A DNA stretch of 10,256 bases from Bacteroidales bacterium UBA1725 (GCA_002315815.1 DCIN01000002.1:1-10256); one strand, 5' to 3'; shown: positions 1-7,152, counted from the stretch's first letter. Notes: a model not told the origin generated them from the letters alone. Made by a program: numbers and translations.

Positions 1-2
1 TC

Positions 3-32
3 TTTACCAACTTATTTTTTTCTCTTCACTAA
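3..32 (+). repeat. Left arm of a long-range inverted repeat
   Basis: Positions 3-26 are identical to the reverse complement of 10195-10218 (24 bp). After one mismatch at 27, positions 28-32 match again. The core begins TTTACCAACTTA and continues as a T-rich, then CT-rich tract. It points toward the dehydrogenase gene, whose start lies about 150 bp downstream. The same element in the same relative orientation precedes the lyase gene at the other end of the window. It could be a dispersed regulatory or promoter-proximal repeat. The function is unknown. Confidence 0.8.
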
Positions 33-155
33 ATGACTGTGCTGTCACGTGCAAAATGGACTGGGCAACCGATAATCAAGACAACATCCACTTCATCACA
101 TCGTCACCTAAGCTATTGTCTGAAGGATGCTCTTTCGCTTCGCCTACTATTTTAT

Positions 156-163
156 TATCTTCG
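156..163 (+). promoter_or_regulatory. Candidate -7 box upstream of the dehydrogenase gene
   Basis: TATCTTCG differs from the Bacteroidetes -7 consensus TAnnTTTG at one position and ends 17 nt before the preferred ATG at 181. A TTTCG around 133-137 sits at a plausible distance for a -33 element. If real, it places the transcription start near 167-172. It also argues that the in-frame upstream extension beginning at 127 is not translated. This is a weak, consensus-only prediction. Confidence 0.35.
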
Positions 164-180
164 CAACAGAAAAATACAGT

Positions 181-1110
181 ATGAAAATCGTTTTCCTTGA
201 TGCAGCGACTTTGGGCGAAACATCGCTGGCTCCCATTGAAGAACTGGGAGAGCTCGTGAAATATCCAACATCCTCTCCGGAGGAAGCCCTTAAAAGAGTA
301 TCTGAGGCCGAAGTCCTCATAATCAACAAAGTAAAAGTGACCGACTCTCTGATGGAGGCGGCACCAAAGCTCAAACTCATCTGCGAAGCTGCAACAGGCG
401 TGAACAATATAGATCTGGAGGCTGCGGAGAGAAGGGGTATCCCTGTGAAAAACGTAGTTTCATATTCCACGGATTCGGTTGTACAGGTCACATTCACGCA
501 CATTCTGAACCTTCTCTGCCGGCCGGAGGCGTTCGATGCCGAAATCAAGGATGGAAGATACTCGGCCAGCGGGCTCTTCACCGATGTCTCAGACCCATTC
601 GAGGAACTTGCCGGGAGCACAATAGGAATCATCGGGATGGGGGCAATAGGCAGCAGGGTGGCTCTTGTGGCCCGGGCATTCGGGATGAAGGTCATTTATT
701 ATTCCACTTCGGGGACATCCCACTGCACAGATTACCCAAGCGTGAGTCTGGATGAATTGCTTAGAACATCGGACATAGTGAGCATACACTCGCCCCTCAA
801 CTCCCGTACAGCCGGTCTGATAGGCAAAGCGGAACTAGAAATGATGAAGCCTTCCGCCATACTCGTGAACGTTGCCCGGGGAGGCATAGTCGATGAAAAG
901 GCCCTCTCCGATGCAGTTGGGAACGGTATTATAGCCGGAGCGGCAGTAGATGTGTTCACGACGGAACCTCTGCCCTCAGACCACCCGTTCCTGCATTGTT
1001 CCAGACCCGAAAGACTGAAACTGAGTCCTCACATTGCCTGGGCAAGCAAAAATGCCCTGGACCGTCTGGTCAAGGGCATTGCAGAGAATATCAAGTGTGT
1101 CTCCAATTGA
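181..1110 (+). CDS. D-2-hydroxyacid dehydrogenase, hydroxypyruvate/glycerate reductase type
   Basis: The 309-residue cytoplasmic protein belongs to the NAD(P)-dependent D-isomer-specific 2-hydroxyacid dehydrogenases, which interconvert 2-oxoacids and D-2-hydroxyacids. Visible family signatures are an ATGVNNID segment (71-78), the Rossmann motif GMGAIG (152-157), the catalytic arginine in VARGGIVDE (R233), the catalytic glutamate in TTEPL (E262) and the catalytic histidine in SPHIAWAS (H284). The HIAWA context resembles glycerate dehydrogenase/hydroxypyruvate reductase (HprA), so hydroxypyruvate or glyoxylate is a likely substrate; this is inferred. Length is normal for the family. The ATG at 181 is preferred over an in-frame upstream start at 127, because MKIVFLD is the usual N-terminal strand and the extension overlaps a candidate promoter. 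The stop is the first of six in-frame TGA codons in a 12-bp repeat shared with convergent glyA. Confidence 0.88.
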   Translation: MKIVFLDAATLGETSLAPIEELGELVKYPTSSPEEALKRVSEAEVLIINKVKVTDSLMEAAPKLKLICEAATGVNNIDLEAAERRGIPVKNVVSYSTDSVVQVTFTHILNLLCRPEAFDAEIKDGRYSASGLFTDVSDPFEELAGSTIGIIGMGAIGSRVALVARAFGMKVIYYSTSGTSHCTDYPSVSLDELLRTSDIVSIHSPLNSRTAGLIGKAELEMMKPSAILVNVARGGIVDEKALSDAVGNGIIAGAAVDVFTTEPLPSDHPFLHCSRPERLKLSPHIAWASKNALDRLVKGIAENIKCVSN

Positions 1111-1179
1111 ATCACTGACTGATTCACTGATTGATTCACTGATTGATTCACTGATTGAATCACTGATTGAATCAATACT
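1108..1179. repeat. 12-bp tandem repeat, six units, spanning two convergent stop codons
   Basis: Units start at 1108, 1120, 1132, 1144, 1156 and 1168. Units two to four are identical (TGATTCACTGAT); units one and five each differ slightly, and unit six is degenerate. Every unit begins with TGA, in frame with the dehydrogenase. Every unit also has TCA at offset 4-6, which is TGA in frame with glyA on the other strand. TGATTCA in the middle units is the reverse complement of TGAATCA in the flanking units. Seven-bp stems can therefore form, for example 1144-1150 with 1156-1162 and a 5-nt loop. The array may also act as a weak bidirectional terminator, but it has no clear U-tract. Confidence 0.95.
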
Positions 1180-2524
1180 TGTTCAGGGGAACTCCGGCCG
1201 TCATCTGATGCACTTTGGACCGCACGGAGGCGAGAACCGCCTTGTGCTCTTCAAGTTCGCAGATCTGAGCGTCTGTGGGTTGCTCGTCCTTCTTGAGCGA
1301 AAGGGCAGCGGCGTGCTTGGAACAGGAAGTAAGCACCTGGTCAATGAGGTTGACAATATCGACCATATCCTTTTCAACAAAACCACGGGAAGTGACGGCG
1401 GGTGTACCGATACGGAAGCCCGAGGTCTGGAACGCGCTTCGCGTATCAAAAGGCACCATATTCTTATTGAGAGTGATGTCCGCCTTGACAAGCTGAGTTT
1501 CGGCAATACGGCCGGTAACATCCTCAAATTTACCCCGTAAGTCTATAAGCATCAAATGATTGTCAGTTCCTCCGCTCACAACCTTGTAGCCGAGTTTGAG
1601 GAATTGTGCACACATAGCCTGTGCATTGGCAATGACCTGCTTCTGATAATCGACATACTCCGGCTGCTGTGCCTCGAAGAAAGCTACAGCCTTGGCGGCT
1701 ATGACGTGCTCAAGAGGACCGCCCTGAACACCGGGAAATACGCTGGAATCCAGAATCTGGCTCATCTTCTTGACAACACCCTTAGGTGTGGTGCGGCCCT
1801 GAGGGTCATCGAAATCCTTGCCAATGAGGATGACACCACCACGAGGTCCACGGAGAGTCTTGTGAGTGGTGGAAGTGACTATATGGGCATACTGAACGGG
1901 GTTCTTGAGCAGTCCGGCAGCAATCATTCCGGCGGTATGTGCCATATCAATCCACAGAATCGCCCCGACCTTATCGGCAATCACGCGCATCCGTTCATAA
2001 TCCCACTCGCGTGAGTATGCGGATGCACCTCCTATGATGAGTTTTGGACGGCACTCGAGTGCGAGCTTCTCCATATTGTCATAATCCACGAGACCCGTCT
2101 CAGGGTCGAGTCCGTAAGCCACTGCATTATAAAGGATTCCGGAAGCGTTGACCGGCGAACCGTGGGAGAGGTGACCTCCCTGACTGAGATCAAGGCCCAT
2201 AAATGTGTCACCGGGCTTGAGTATCGCCATTATCACAGCCATATTGGCCTGAGCACCGGAATGTGGCTGAACGTTCGCCCACTCCGCTCCATAGATAGCC
2301 TTGAGACGGTCTATCGCAAGTTGTTCAATCTGATCCACCACCTCGCAACCTCCGTAATAACGATGTCCGGGGTAGCCTTCGGCATACTTGTTGGTGCAGA
2401 CTGAACCCATAGCCTTGAGTACATTGTCGGTTACATAGTTCTCAGAGGCAATCAGTTCCAGACCTGCTCTCTGTCTCTCCTCCTCCTTGCGGACAAGGTC
2501 GAAAAGTTGTAAATCCTGTCTCAT
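1172..2524 (-). CDS. glyA: Serine hydroxymethyltransferase
   Basis: This cytoplasmic PLP enzyme interconverts serine plus tetrahydrofolate with glycine plus 5,10-methylene-tetrahydrofolate, the main one-carbon source. The 450-residue protein has the expected signatures: LELIASEN (22-29), YAEGYPGHRYYGG (47-59), the PLP-contacting DMAHTAG (193-199), the Schiff-base lysine K222 in TSTTHKTLRGPRGG, and the carboxylate-binding arginine R371 in FRIGTPAVTSRG. Most bacterial GlyA proteins are about 415-430 residues. The extra length lies mainly near residues 400-425 (SLKKDEQPTDAQ), before the last helix. The ATG at 2524 fits the family N-terminus and lies 18 nt downstream of an exact -7 box. It is convergent with a dehydrogenase that may use hydroxypyruvate, a serine-linked metabolite. 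Its stop is the first of six in-frame TGA codons. Confidence 0.97.
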   Translation of the reverse strand: MRQDLQLFDLVRKEEERQRAGLELIASENYVTDNVLKAMGSVCTNKYAEGYPGHRYYGGCEVVDQIEQLAIDRLKAIYGAEWANVQPHSGAQANMAVIMAILKPGDTFMGLDLSQGGHLSHGSPVNASGILYNAVAYGLDPETGLVDYDNMEKLALECRPKLIIGGASAYSREWDYERMRVIADKVGAILWIDMAHTAGMIAAGLLKNPVQYAHIVTSTTHKTLRGPRGGVILIGKDFDDPQGRTTPKGVVKKMSQILDSSVFPGVQGGPLEHVIAAKAVAFFEAQQPEYVDYQKQVIANAQAMCAQFLKLGYKVVSGGTDNHLMLIDLRGKFEDVTGRIAETQLVKADITLNKNMVPFDTRSAFQTSGFRIGTPAVTSRGFVEKDMVDIVNLIDQVLTSCSKHAAALSLKKDEQPTDAQICELEEHKAVLASVRSKVHQMTAGVPLNKY

Positions 2525-2542
2525 TGTTTATGTTTTAGCGTG

Positions 2543-2550
2543 CAAATATA
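2543..2550 (-). promoter_or_regulatory. Bacteroidetes -7 box for glyA
   Basis: On the minus strand this reads TATATTTG, an exact match to TAnnTTTG, ending 18 nt before the glyA ATG. A start site a few bases downstream gives a leader of roughly 10-14 nt. I see no convincing -33 TTTG. Confidence 0.65.
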
Positions 2551-2561
2551 ACATTTTTCCA

Positions 2562-2569
2562 TACCTTTG
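2562..2569 (+). promoter_or_regulatory. Bacteroidetes -7 box for the RNA methyltransferase gene
   Basis: TACCTTTG matches TAnnTTTG exactly and ends only 5 nt before the ATG at 2575. A normally spaced transcription start would fall at or next to the start codon, implying a leaderless or nearly leaderless mRNA. It also argues against the in-frame GTG at 2569 as the start. The opposing glyA box lies only 11 bp away. Confidence 0.55.
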
Positions 2570-2574
2570 TGAAG

Positions 2575-3147
2575 ATGGAAGACCGAAAGTTATCAAATCT
2601 GGAACTGGGGAGAATCACTCCCGAAGAATATATCCTCCAGCCCGATTCCGGTATTGTAGTGATACTTGACAACATACGCAGCGCACACAATGTGGGAAGC
2701 ATTTTCAGAAGTGCCGATGCATTCGGGGTGGACAAAATATGGCTTTGCGGAATCTGTGCCTGCCCGCCGTCGGCTGAGATACACAAGTCGGCTCTCGGAG
2801 CTGAGAACAGTGTTCCCTGGGAATATTCTTCCGATACTCTTTCCGTTCTGGATAATCTGAAAACTGACGGATACACGGTCCTGAGTGTGGAGCAGACTCA
2901 AAAGGCTCTTGAGCTCCAGGACTTTGCGCCGGCCAAGTGTGGCAGATACGCACTTGTGTTCGGGAACGAGGTCGATGGAGTGCAGCAGAGCGTCGTCAAT
3001 GCTTCCGATGGTGCTCTTGTCATTCCTCAGTTCGGCACCAAACACTCCTTGAACGTCTCCGTGAGCGCAGGCCTGGTGCTCTGGCATCTAACAGCATTCA
3101 GACTAACAGGCGAAAATAAAGCAAACACGAGCCAATCTGCTGACTGA
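2575..3147 (+). CDS. TrmH/SpoU-family RNA 2'-O-ribose methyltransferase
   Basis: The 190-residue SPOUT protein is predicted to transfer a methyl group from S-adenosylmethionine to a ribose 2'-OH in tRNA or rRNA. The three SpoU motifs are present: motif 1, NIRSAHNVGSIFRSADAFG (33-51), with the conserved N and R; motif 2, ALVFGNEVDGV (126-136); motif 3, IPQFGTKHSLNVSVSAGL (150-167), which forms the trefoil knot that binds the cofactor. The segment CPPSAEIHKSALGAENSVPW (63-82) is typical of the short bacterial TrmH-like branch that lacks an N-terminal substrate-binding extension. The exact target nucleotide cannot be read from sequence. ATG 2575 is chosen over GTG 2569 because the -7 box covers the latter. 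The gene ends with adjacent TGA TAA stops and is followed after 17 bp by the SNF2 helicase gene, so co-transcription is likely. Confidence 0.9.
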   Translation: MEDRKLSNLELGRITPEEYILQPDSGIVVILDNIRSAHNVGSIFRSADAFGVDKIWLCGICACPPSAEIHKSALGAENSVPWEYSSDTLSVLDNLKTDGYTVLSVEQTQKALELQDFAPAKCGRYALVFGNEVDGVQQSVVNASDGALVIPQFGTKHSLNVSVSAGLVLWHLTAFRLTGENKANTSQSAD

Positions 3148-3164
3148 TAACCTTTTAATACTAT

Positions 3165-5897
3165 ATGGACAATAACACCACTTCGAAGAATACGAAAAAT
3201 ACAAAAAATACGAAGAAGAATAATAATACGAAGAAGAAATCCGCCAAAATTGCAAAACACCCCGCATTGAGCAATCTGTATCGCCCGGACGGAATGTCTC
3301 TTCAGGAATGGCAACTGGCACTACGCAAACAGCAGGCGGAGAAAGAGAGCTTCGGCATAAGAGAAGTGGGATGCGGAGAATTCAGGGCATACAACTCATT
3401 GAGCCGCAACGAGTACAAGGTAGTATACCGGGGCAGGAGAAGTATCTGGAACTACTGCTCCTGTCTCGATTTCAAGACTTCACAGCTTGGCAGCTGCAAG
3501 CATCTGGAGGCTGTGAAGGTATGGATTCGCAAAAATCATCGGAAAATCTGCACAGACAATCCGGCCTACACTTCAGTATATGTTGACTACAAGGGGGGTC
3601 GGAACATCAAAATCCGCATTGGATCAAACGAGGAAGCTGCTATGAAAAAACTGGCAGCCGGATATTTTGCGGAAGACGGCATCATCAGGGATGATGCATA
3701 TAACAGATTCGACACCTTCCTTGCAGCAGCAAAGAATCTGGATGAGACGTTCAGATGTTATGACGATGCTCTGGACATAATACTCGGGCGAAGAGAGAGA
3801 ACATTACGGGAGCAAATACTGGAGGGCAAATATCCGGATTCGGTTCTGGACAAGTTGCTCAGTGTAAAACTGTTTCCGTACCAGAAAGAGGGGGTGCGTT
3901 TCGCCGTCAAAGCGGGAAAGTCGATAATTGCCGACGAAATGGGTCTTGGAAAGACAGTCCAAGCAATAGCGGCATCTGAGATTTTTCTGCGCGAAGGGCT
4001 TGCCAGCAACATTCTGGTAGTTTGCCCTACATCACTGAAATATCAGTGGAAGAAAGAGATAGAACGTTTTACCGGAAGTACTGACCAGGAGGGTAAAGCC
4101 AGAGTGACAATAGTCGAGGGCAATCCTCTCCAGCGGGAGAAACTGTATAATGACGATGCTACATACAAGATAGTCTCGTACCACTCGATGTGCAACGACG
4201 TCAGACGTTTGGGCCGACTCACAACTGACGCGCTGGTGATGGACGAAATCCAGCGTCTGAAAAATTGGGACACCTTGATATCCAAGGCGGCGAGGAAAAT
4301 AGAATCGAAATATTCGGTGCTTCTGTCAGGCACTCCCCTGGAAAACAAGTTGGAAGAACTCTATGCCAATATTGAGCTTGTGGATCAGTTCTGTCTCGGA
4401 CCATACTATCTGTTCCGCAACAATCATATACTCACCAATCCGCTAACCGGAGGAATTGCGGGGTACAAGAACCTCAACTCGGTGGGCGAGCAGATAAGCG
4501 ACCGACTGATACGAAGGACCAAGAAAGGAGTACGCCTCCAGCTTCCGAAACGCAGCGATCAGTTCATACTGGTACCTATGACCAAGGAACAGGCGGCTAT
4601 GCATACCGAATTCAGGTGGGACCTCACAATCATACTGAACAAATATGAGAGATTCCATTTCATAACAGAAGCCGACCGCAAGAGGATAATGCTTTTGCTC
4701 TCCCAGATGCGAATGGTTTCGGACAGCACATTCATTCTGGATCCAAATCCCGACACTCGTCACGACATCAAGGTTGACGAAGTGATGAACCTGTTGGACA
4801 ATATCTTCGCCAACGGAGACGAGAAAGTGGTCATTTTCAGTGAATGGGAGAGGATGACACGACTCGTGGCCATTGAACTGGACAAACGCGGAATCCGATA
4901 TGAATACTTCAACGGCAGCGTTCCCGCAAAGCAACGCGGACAAATGGTTGACAATTTCAACACTTTGTCCGAAAGCAGGGTTTTCATCTCTACAGATGCC
5001 GGATCCACAGGTCTTAACCTGCAAGTTGCCGGGACTCTGATAAACCTCGACCTGCCCTGGAATCCCGCAGTTCTGGAACAACGTATTTCCAGAATATACC
5101 GTCTCGGACAAGATAAACCAGTGCAGATTCTCAATCTCGTATCCAAGGACTCGTTCGAAGAAGGAATGATACAGCGGCTCAATTTCAAGGCCTCAATGTC
5201 GGAGGGGGTGCTGGACGGTGGCGCTGACACCATTTTTGTGGACGAAAACAAGTTCAAGGCTCTCATCAACGAAATAAATGGGGTGATGGCGGAAACCGGA
5301 GACAATACGGCAAATGATTATACTGACGAGGAATCCGAAACACCTGCCGACAAGAAGAGGGACCTTTCCCAAGAACTTGCACAAGACATCCAGGATTTTT
5401 CTGAGTCCCCTGTATCTCCGGATACCTGCAGCAAGGAGCAGTCAGCAGACTCATCCGCTGCATTGTCAGCAATACCAGAAGCAGAAGCAAAAGCAACACC
5501 AACAGCTACAAATACAACTACAACTACTACTACAACAGCGGTCACTCAAACTGCACAAACAACATCGGCGGACCAGACTGTCCCAACTGCTTCGGCGGCA
5601 TCGGCTTCAGCATCAGCATCGGCACCAGCACCAGCATCGGCATCGGCATCGGCATCAGCACCAGCATCAGCATCAGCATCAGCATCAGGAAATCCTCAAC
5701 AGCTCATAGGATTGGGAGTATCGTTCCTCAGCGGCCTTACTGAAGTTTTGAAGTCTCCCGAAGCGACCAAAGAACTTGTCGACAATCTGGTGGAGACCGA
5801 CGACACGACAGGAAAGACAAGCATCAGAATTCCGGTTCCGGACAAAGAAACTGTGCAGGAGGTGTTCACACTGTTCCAGAAGCTGTTCGCCAAATAG
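3165..5897 (+). CDS. SWIM-zinc-finger SNF2 helicase-like ATPase
   Basis: The 910-residue protein is a Snf2/Rad54-type ATP-dependent DNA translocase, probably cytoplasmic or nucleoid-associated. In order it has: an Asn/Thr/Lys-rich tail (1-30); a SWIM zinc finger with C98, C100, C111 and H113; helicase lobe 1 with a Q-like PYQ (238-240), Walker A DEMGLGKT (257-264), DEIQ box (360-363) and LLSGTPLEN (386-394); and lobe 2 with STDAGSTGLNLQ (609-620) and the arginine-finger motif QRISRIYRLGQ (639-649). A Thr- and Ala/Ser-rich linker (about 770-842) leads to a distinct C-terminal segment (843-910). All ATPase motifs look intact. The family role is remodelling or displacing proteins on DNA or RNA polymerase (as in HepA/RapA); the target here is unknown. 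It lies 17 bp after the RNA methyltransferase. I see no nuclease, methylase or other defence gene nearby. Confidence 0.92.
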   Translation: MDNNTTSKNTKNTKNTKKNNNTKKKSAKIAKHPALSNLYRPDGMSLQEWQLALRKQQAEKESFGIREVGCGEFRAYNSLSRNEYKVVYRGRRSIWNYCSCLDFKTSQLGSCKHLEAVKVWIRKNHRKICTDNPAYTSVYVDYKGGRNIKIRIGSNEEAAMKKLAAGYFAEDGIIRDDAYNRFDTFLAAAKNLDETFRCYDDALDIILGRRERTLREQILEGKYPDSVLDKLLSVKLFPYQKEGVRFAVKAGKSIIADEMGLGKTVQAIAASEIFLREGLASNILVVCPTSLKYQWKKEIERFTGSTDQEGKARVTIVEGNPLQREKLYNDDATYKIVSYHSMCNDVRRLGRLTTDALVMDEIQRLKNWDTLISKAARKIESKYSVLLSGTPLENKLEELYANIELVDQFCLGPYYLFRNNHILTNPLTGGIAGYKNLNSVGEQISDRLIRRTKKGVRLQLPKRSDQFILVPMTKEQAAMHTEFRWDLTIILNKYERFHFITEADRKRIMLLLSQMRMVSDSTFILDPNPDTRHDIKVDEVMNLLDNIFANGDEKVVIFSEWERMTRLVAIELDKRGIRYEYFNGSVPAKQRGQMVDNFNTLSESRVFISTDAGSTGLNLQVAGTLINLDLPWNPAVLEQRISRIYRLGQDKPVQILNLVSKDSFEEGMIQRLNFKASMSEGVLDGGADTIFVDENKFKALINEINGVMAETGDNTANDYTDEESETPADKKRDLSQELAQDIQDFSESPVSPDTCSKEQSADSSAALSAIPEAEAKATPTATNTTTTTTTTAVTQTAQTTSADQTVPTASAASASASASAPAPASASASASAPASASASASGNPQQLIGLGVSFLSGLTEVLKSPEATKELVDNLVETDDTTGKTSIRIPVPDKETVQEVFTLFQKLFAK
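3189..3233 (+). repeat. Imperfect 9-bp repeat encoding Asn-Thr-Lys
   Basis: Five in-frame 9-mers related to AATACGAAA start at 3189, 3198, 3207, 3216 and 3225; the fourth is diverged. They encode residues 9-23 of the SNF2 protein as NTK-like triplets, giving a basic, disordered N-terminus. Unit gain or loss would keep the frame. Confidence 0.85.
5598..5688 (+). repeat. Hexanucleotide GCATCR microsatellite encoding Ala-Ser/Ala-Pro
   Basis: About fifteen near-perfect 6-bp units (GCATCG, GCATCA, with some GCACCA) run through the SNF2 reading frame and encode residues about 811-841 as alternating Ala-Ser with occasional Ala-Pro. Just upstream, around residues 776-802, ACA/ACT codons give a Thr-rich tract. 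Together they form a flexible linker between the helicase core and the C-terminal segment. Changes in unit number alter linker length without shifting the frame. Confidence 0.9.
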
Positions 5898-5982
5898 GAG
5901 ACCATTTCCTTCTTGTCGGGCCTCTTAAGGACAACAGATGCACCAAGAATAGCCGCCATAGTCCTCTGCCCAGACCGTTTCC

Positions 5983-6030
5983 ATAGACGGTTCAAGCTGT
6001 CAATCAATAGACGGTTCAAACTGTCAATCA
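5983..6030 (-). repeat. 24-bp direct repeat, two copies, at the hydrolase stop codon
   Basis: Copies 5983-6006 and 6007-6030 differ at a single base (5996 G versus 6020 A). On the minus strand the second copy begins exactly with the hydrolase stop TGA (6030-6028). Each copy carries two TGA codons in the hydrolase frame, giving stops at 6030, 6018, 6006 and 5994 with 12-nt spacing. The rest of the spacer to the SNF2 stop (5898-5982) holds no recognisable gene or strong terminator. Confidence 0.92.
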
Positions 6031-7152
6031 GCGGAAATTCTTCCTTGTGAACTTCCAATCCCGACAGAAAGCCTTCCCGTATTCGTCGCTGAGGAACATT
6101 GCAGACTCCTCAATCCTTCCTTTCAGCTGCCAGTCGAGCCATTTCCCGACGACGACTGCATAGCGGCCACCGTTCTTCTCGTAGTATGTGCCGTGATGGC
6201 CGTCGAGGGTGGAGATTTTAGCAACGGGGACATCCGGAGAAATTTGCTCATAGTCCATATTGGCGTTACCGTATGCGATGTCGGCCTCTCCCCCGTTGAG
6301 GTACAACATTGGAGTGTGAAGATTATTCAGACTTTCGCGGGAGGCCCCGCTCATAGACATCTCACCCATTCCGGAGTTGAGAATCAGACAGGTTTTGATA
6401 CGCGGGTCATAGGCAACTGCAAGTACCTGAGCCCCACCGCAAGACTGCCCCATCGCCGCAATCTTGTCAAGATCAATCAGATGATAATATTCGCTGGCGG
6501 GATCCGATGCCTGTGCTGAAATCCAGTCCACGGCTTCGAGCAGCTGCTTTGCATAGGTATGGAAAGCTGGAGCCGGGGCAGGAGCTGCACTCTTCTTTCT
6601 GGACATCTTCTTCATCTCAGCCTGAAGTTTCTCTCTGGCAGCCTCTCTTTCAGCCTGCTGCGCCGCTATCTCTTCGGGAGTATAGGGCAACACCTGTTCC
6701 CCGTTTCCCATAATAACGACTGGCTTGGTGTCAATTCCGCCTTTCACCACTCCCCTCCATTGAGCATAGAACATCTCGTCAGTGTATTCCTCGTAGGGTC
6801 CGATGGCTATGAGGAGGTATCCCTTCGACGCCGTTTCGCTTAGCAGACGGCTCATCTCCAGACTGCTGTTGGCGCAGGCTCCGTTAGCATAGACCACAAC
6901 CGGAATCTTGCCATTGGTGTTCACATATTCATTGAGATTGGCAGGCCTGTAGATGACGTGTGAAGGAAGGCTTGCATCTCCCACAGCCACAGACTTGTAA
7001 GGACCGGTACCTCCATTCTCGATGACCTGGGACTGGCTGGGCTGGGCTGAACATACGCACAGGCTTGAGCTGACTGCGAGCGCTAACGCAAACGTAATTG
7101 CGAATGATATGGCAATCTTTGCTTGAAATGAGTTGTCGGTACTTTTTCTCAT
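6028..7152 (-). CDS. Secreted alpha/beta hydrolase (putative esterase)
   Basis: The 374-residue protein has a Sec signal peptide (basic MRK, hydrophobic 11-32, likely cleavage after CSA at about 36), so it should act in the periplasm or outside the cell. The alpha/beta-hydrolase core shows the strand and oxyanion region VVVYANGACANSS (85-97), nucleophile elbow GQSCGG (235-240) with S237 as the likely nucleophile, D291 as candidate acid in NGGEAD, and H319/H320 in DGHHGTYY as candidate catalytic histidine. Residues about 158-196 form a charged Ala/Glu/Lys-rich helix followed by Ala-Pro repeats, an unusual insert before the elbow. The C-terminus (FLSDEYGKAFCRDWKF) looks complete. The family resembles dienelactone-hydrolase/esterase-like proteins; the substrate is unknown, and a sugar-ester role is inferred only from the neighbouring lyase. 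ATG 7152 is preferred because a TTG at 7200 only adds a non-signal extension. Confidence 0.82.
   Translation of the reverse strand: MRKSTDNSFQAKIAISFAITFALALAVSSSLCVCSAQPSQSQVIENGGTGPYKSVAVGDASLPSHVIYRPANLNEYVNTNGKIPVVVYANGACANSSLEMSRLLSETASKGYLLIAIGPYEEYTDEMFYAQWRGVVKGGIDTKPVVIMGNGEQVLPYTPEEIAAQQAEREAAREKLQAEMKKMSRKKSAAPAPAPAFHTYAKQLLEAVDWISAQASDPASEYYHLIDLDKIAAMGQSCGGAQVLAVAYDPRIKTCLILNSGMGEMSMSGASRESLNNLHTPMLYLNGGEADIAYGNANMDYEQISPDVPVAKISTLDGHHGTYYEKNGGRYAVVVGKWLDWQLKGRIEESAMFLSDEYGKAFCRDWKFTRKNFR

Noticed and set aside
46..51. CACGTG palindrome in the left leader as an operator
   Set aside because: A 6-bp palindrome is common by chance, and the flanks do not extend the symmetry.
127..180. 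In-frame upstream extension of the dehydrogenase (MLFRFAYYFI...)
   Set aside because: The family N-terminus begins at MKIVFLD (181). The extension is not signal-like in context and overlaps the candidate promoter.
1108..1179. CRISPR array
   Set aside because: Units are 12 bp and contiguous, with no spacers, and no cas genes are present.
1034..1540. Plus-strand ORF of 168 codons across the 12-bp repeat into glyA
   Set aside because: It overlaps the end of the dehydrogenase and is antisense to well-supported glyA. Its open frame comes from the repeat, and no protein family is recognisable.
5314..5709. Plus-strand ORF with His/Gln-rich repeats
   Set aside because: This is the out-of-frame reading of the GCATCR microsatellite within the SNF2 gene.
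5696..6058. Minus-strand ORF of 120 codons, antisense to the SNF2 3' end
   Set aside because: Most of it is a shadow of the SNF2 C-terminus, and the hydrolase C-terminus already looks complete in its own frame. I kept only the LIDSL coincidence as a finding.
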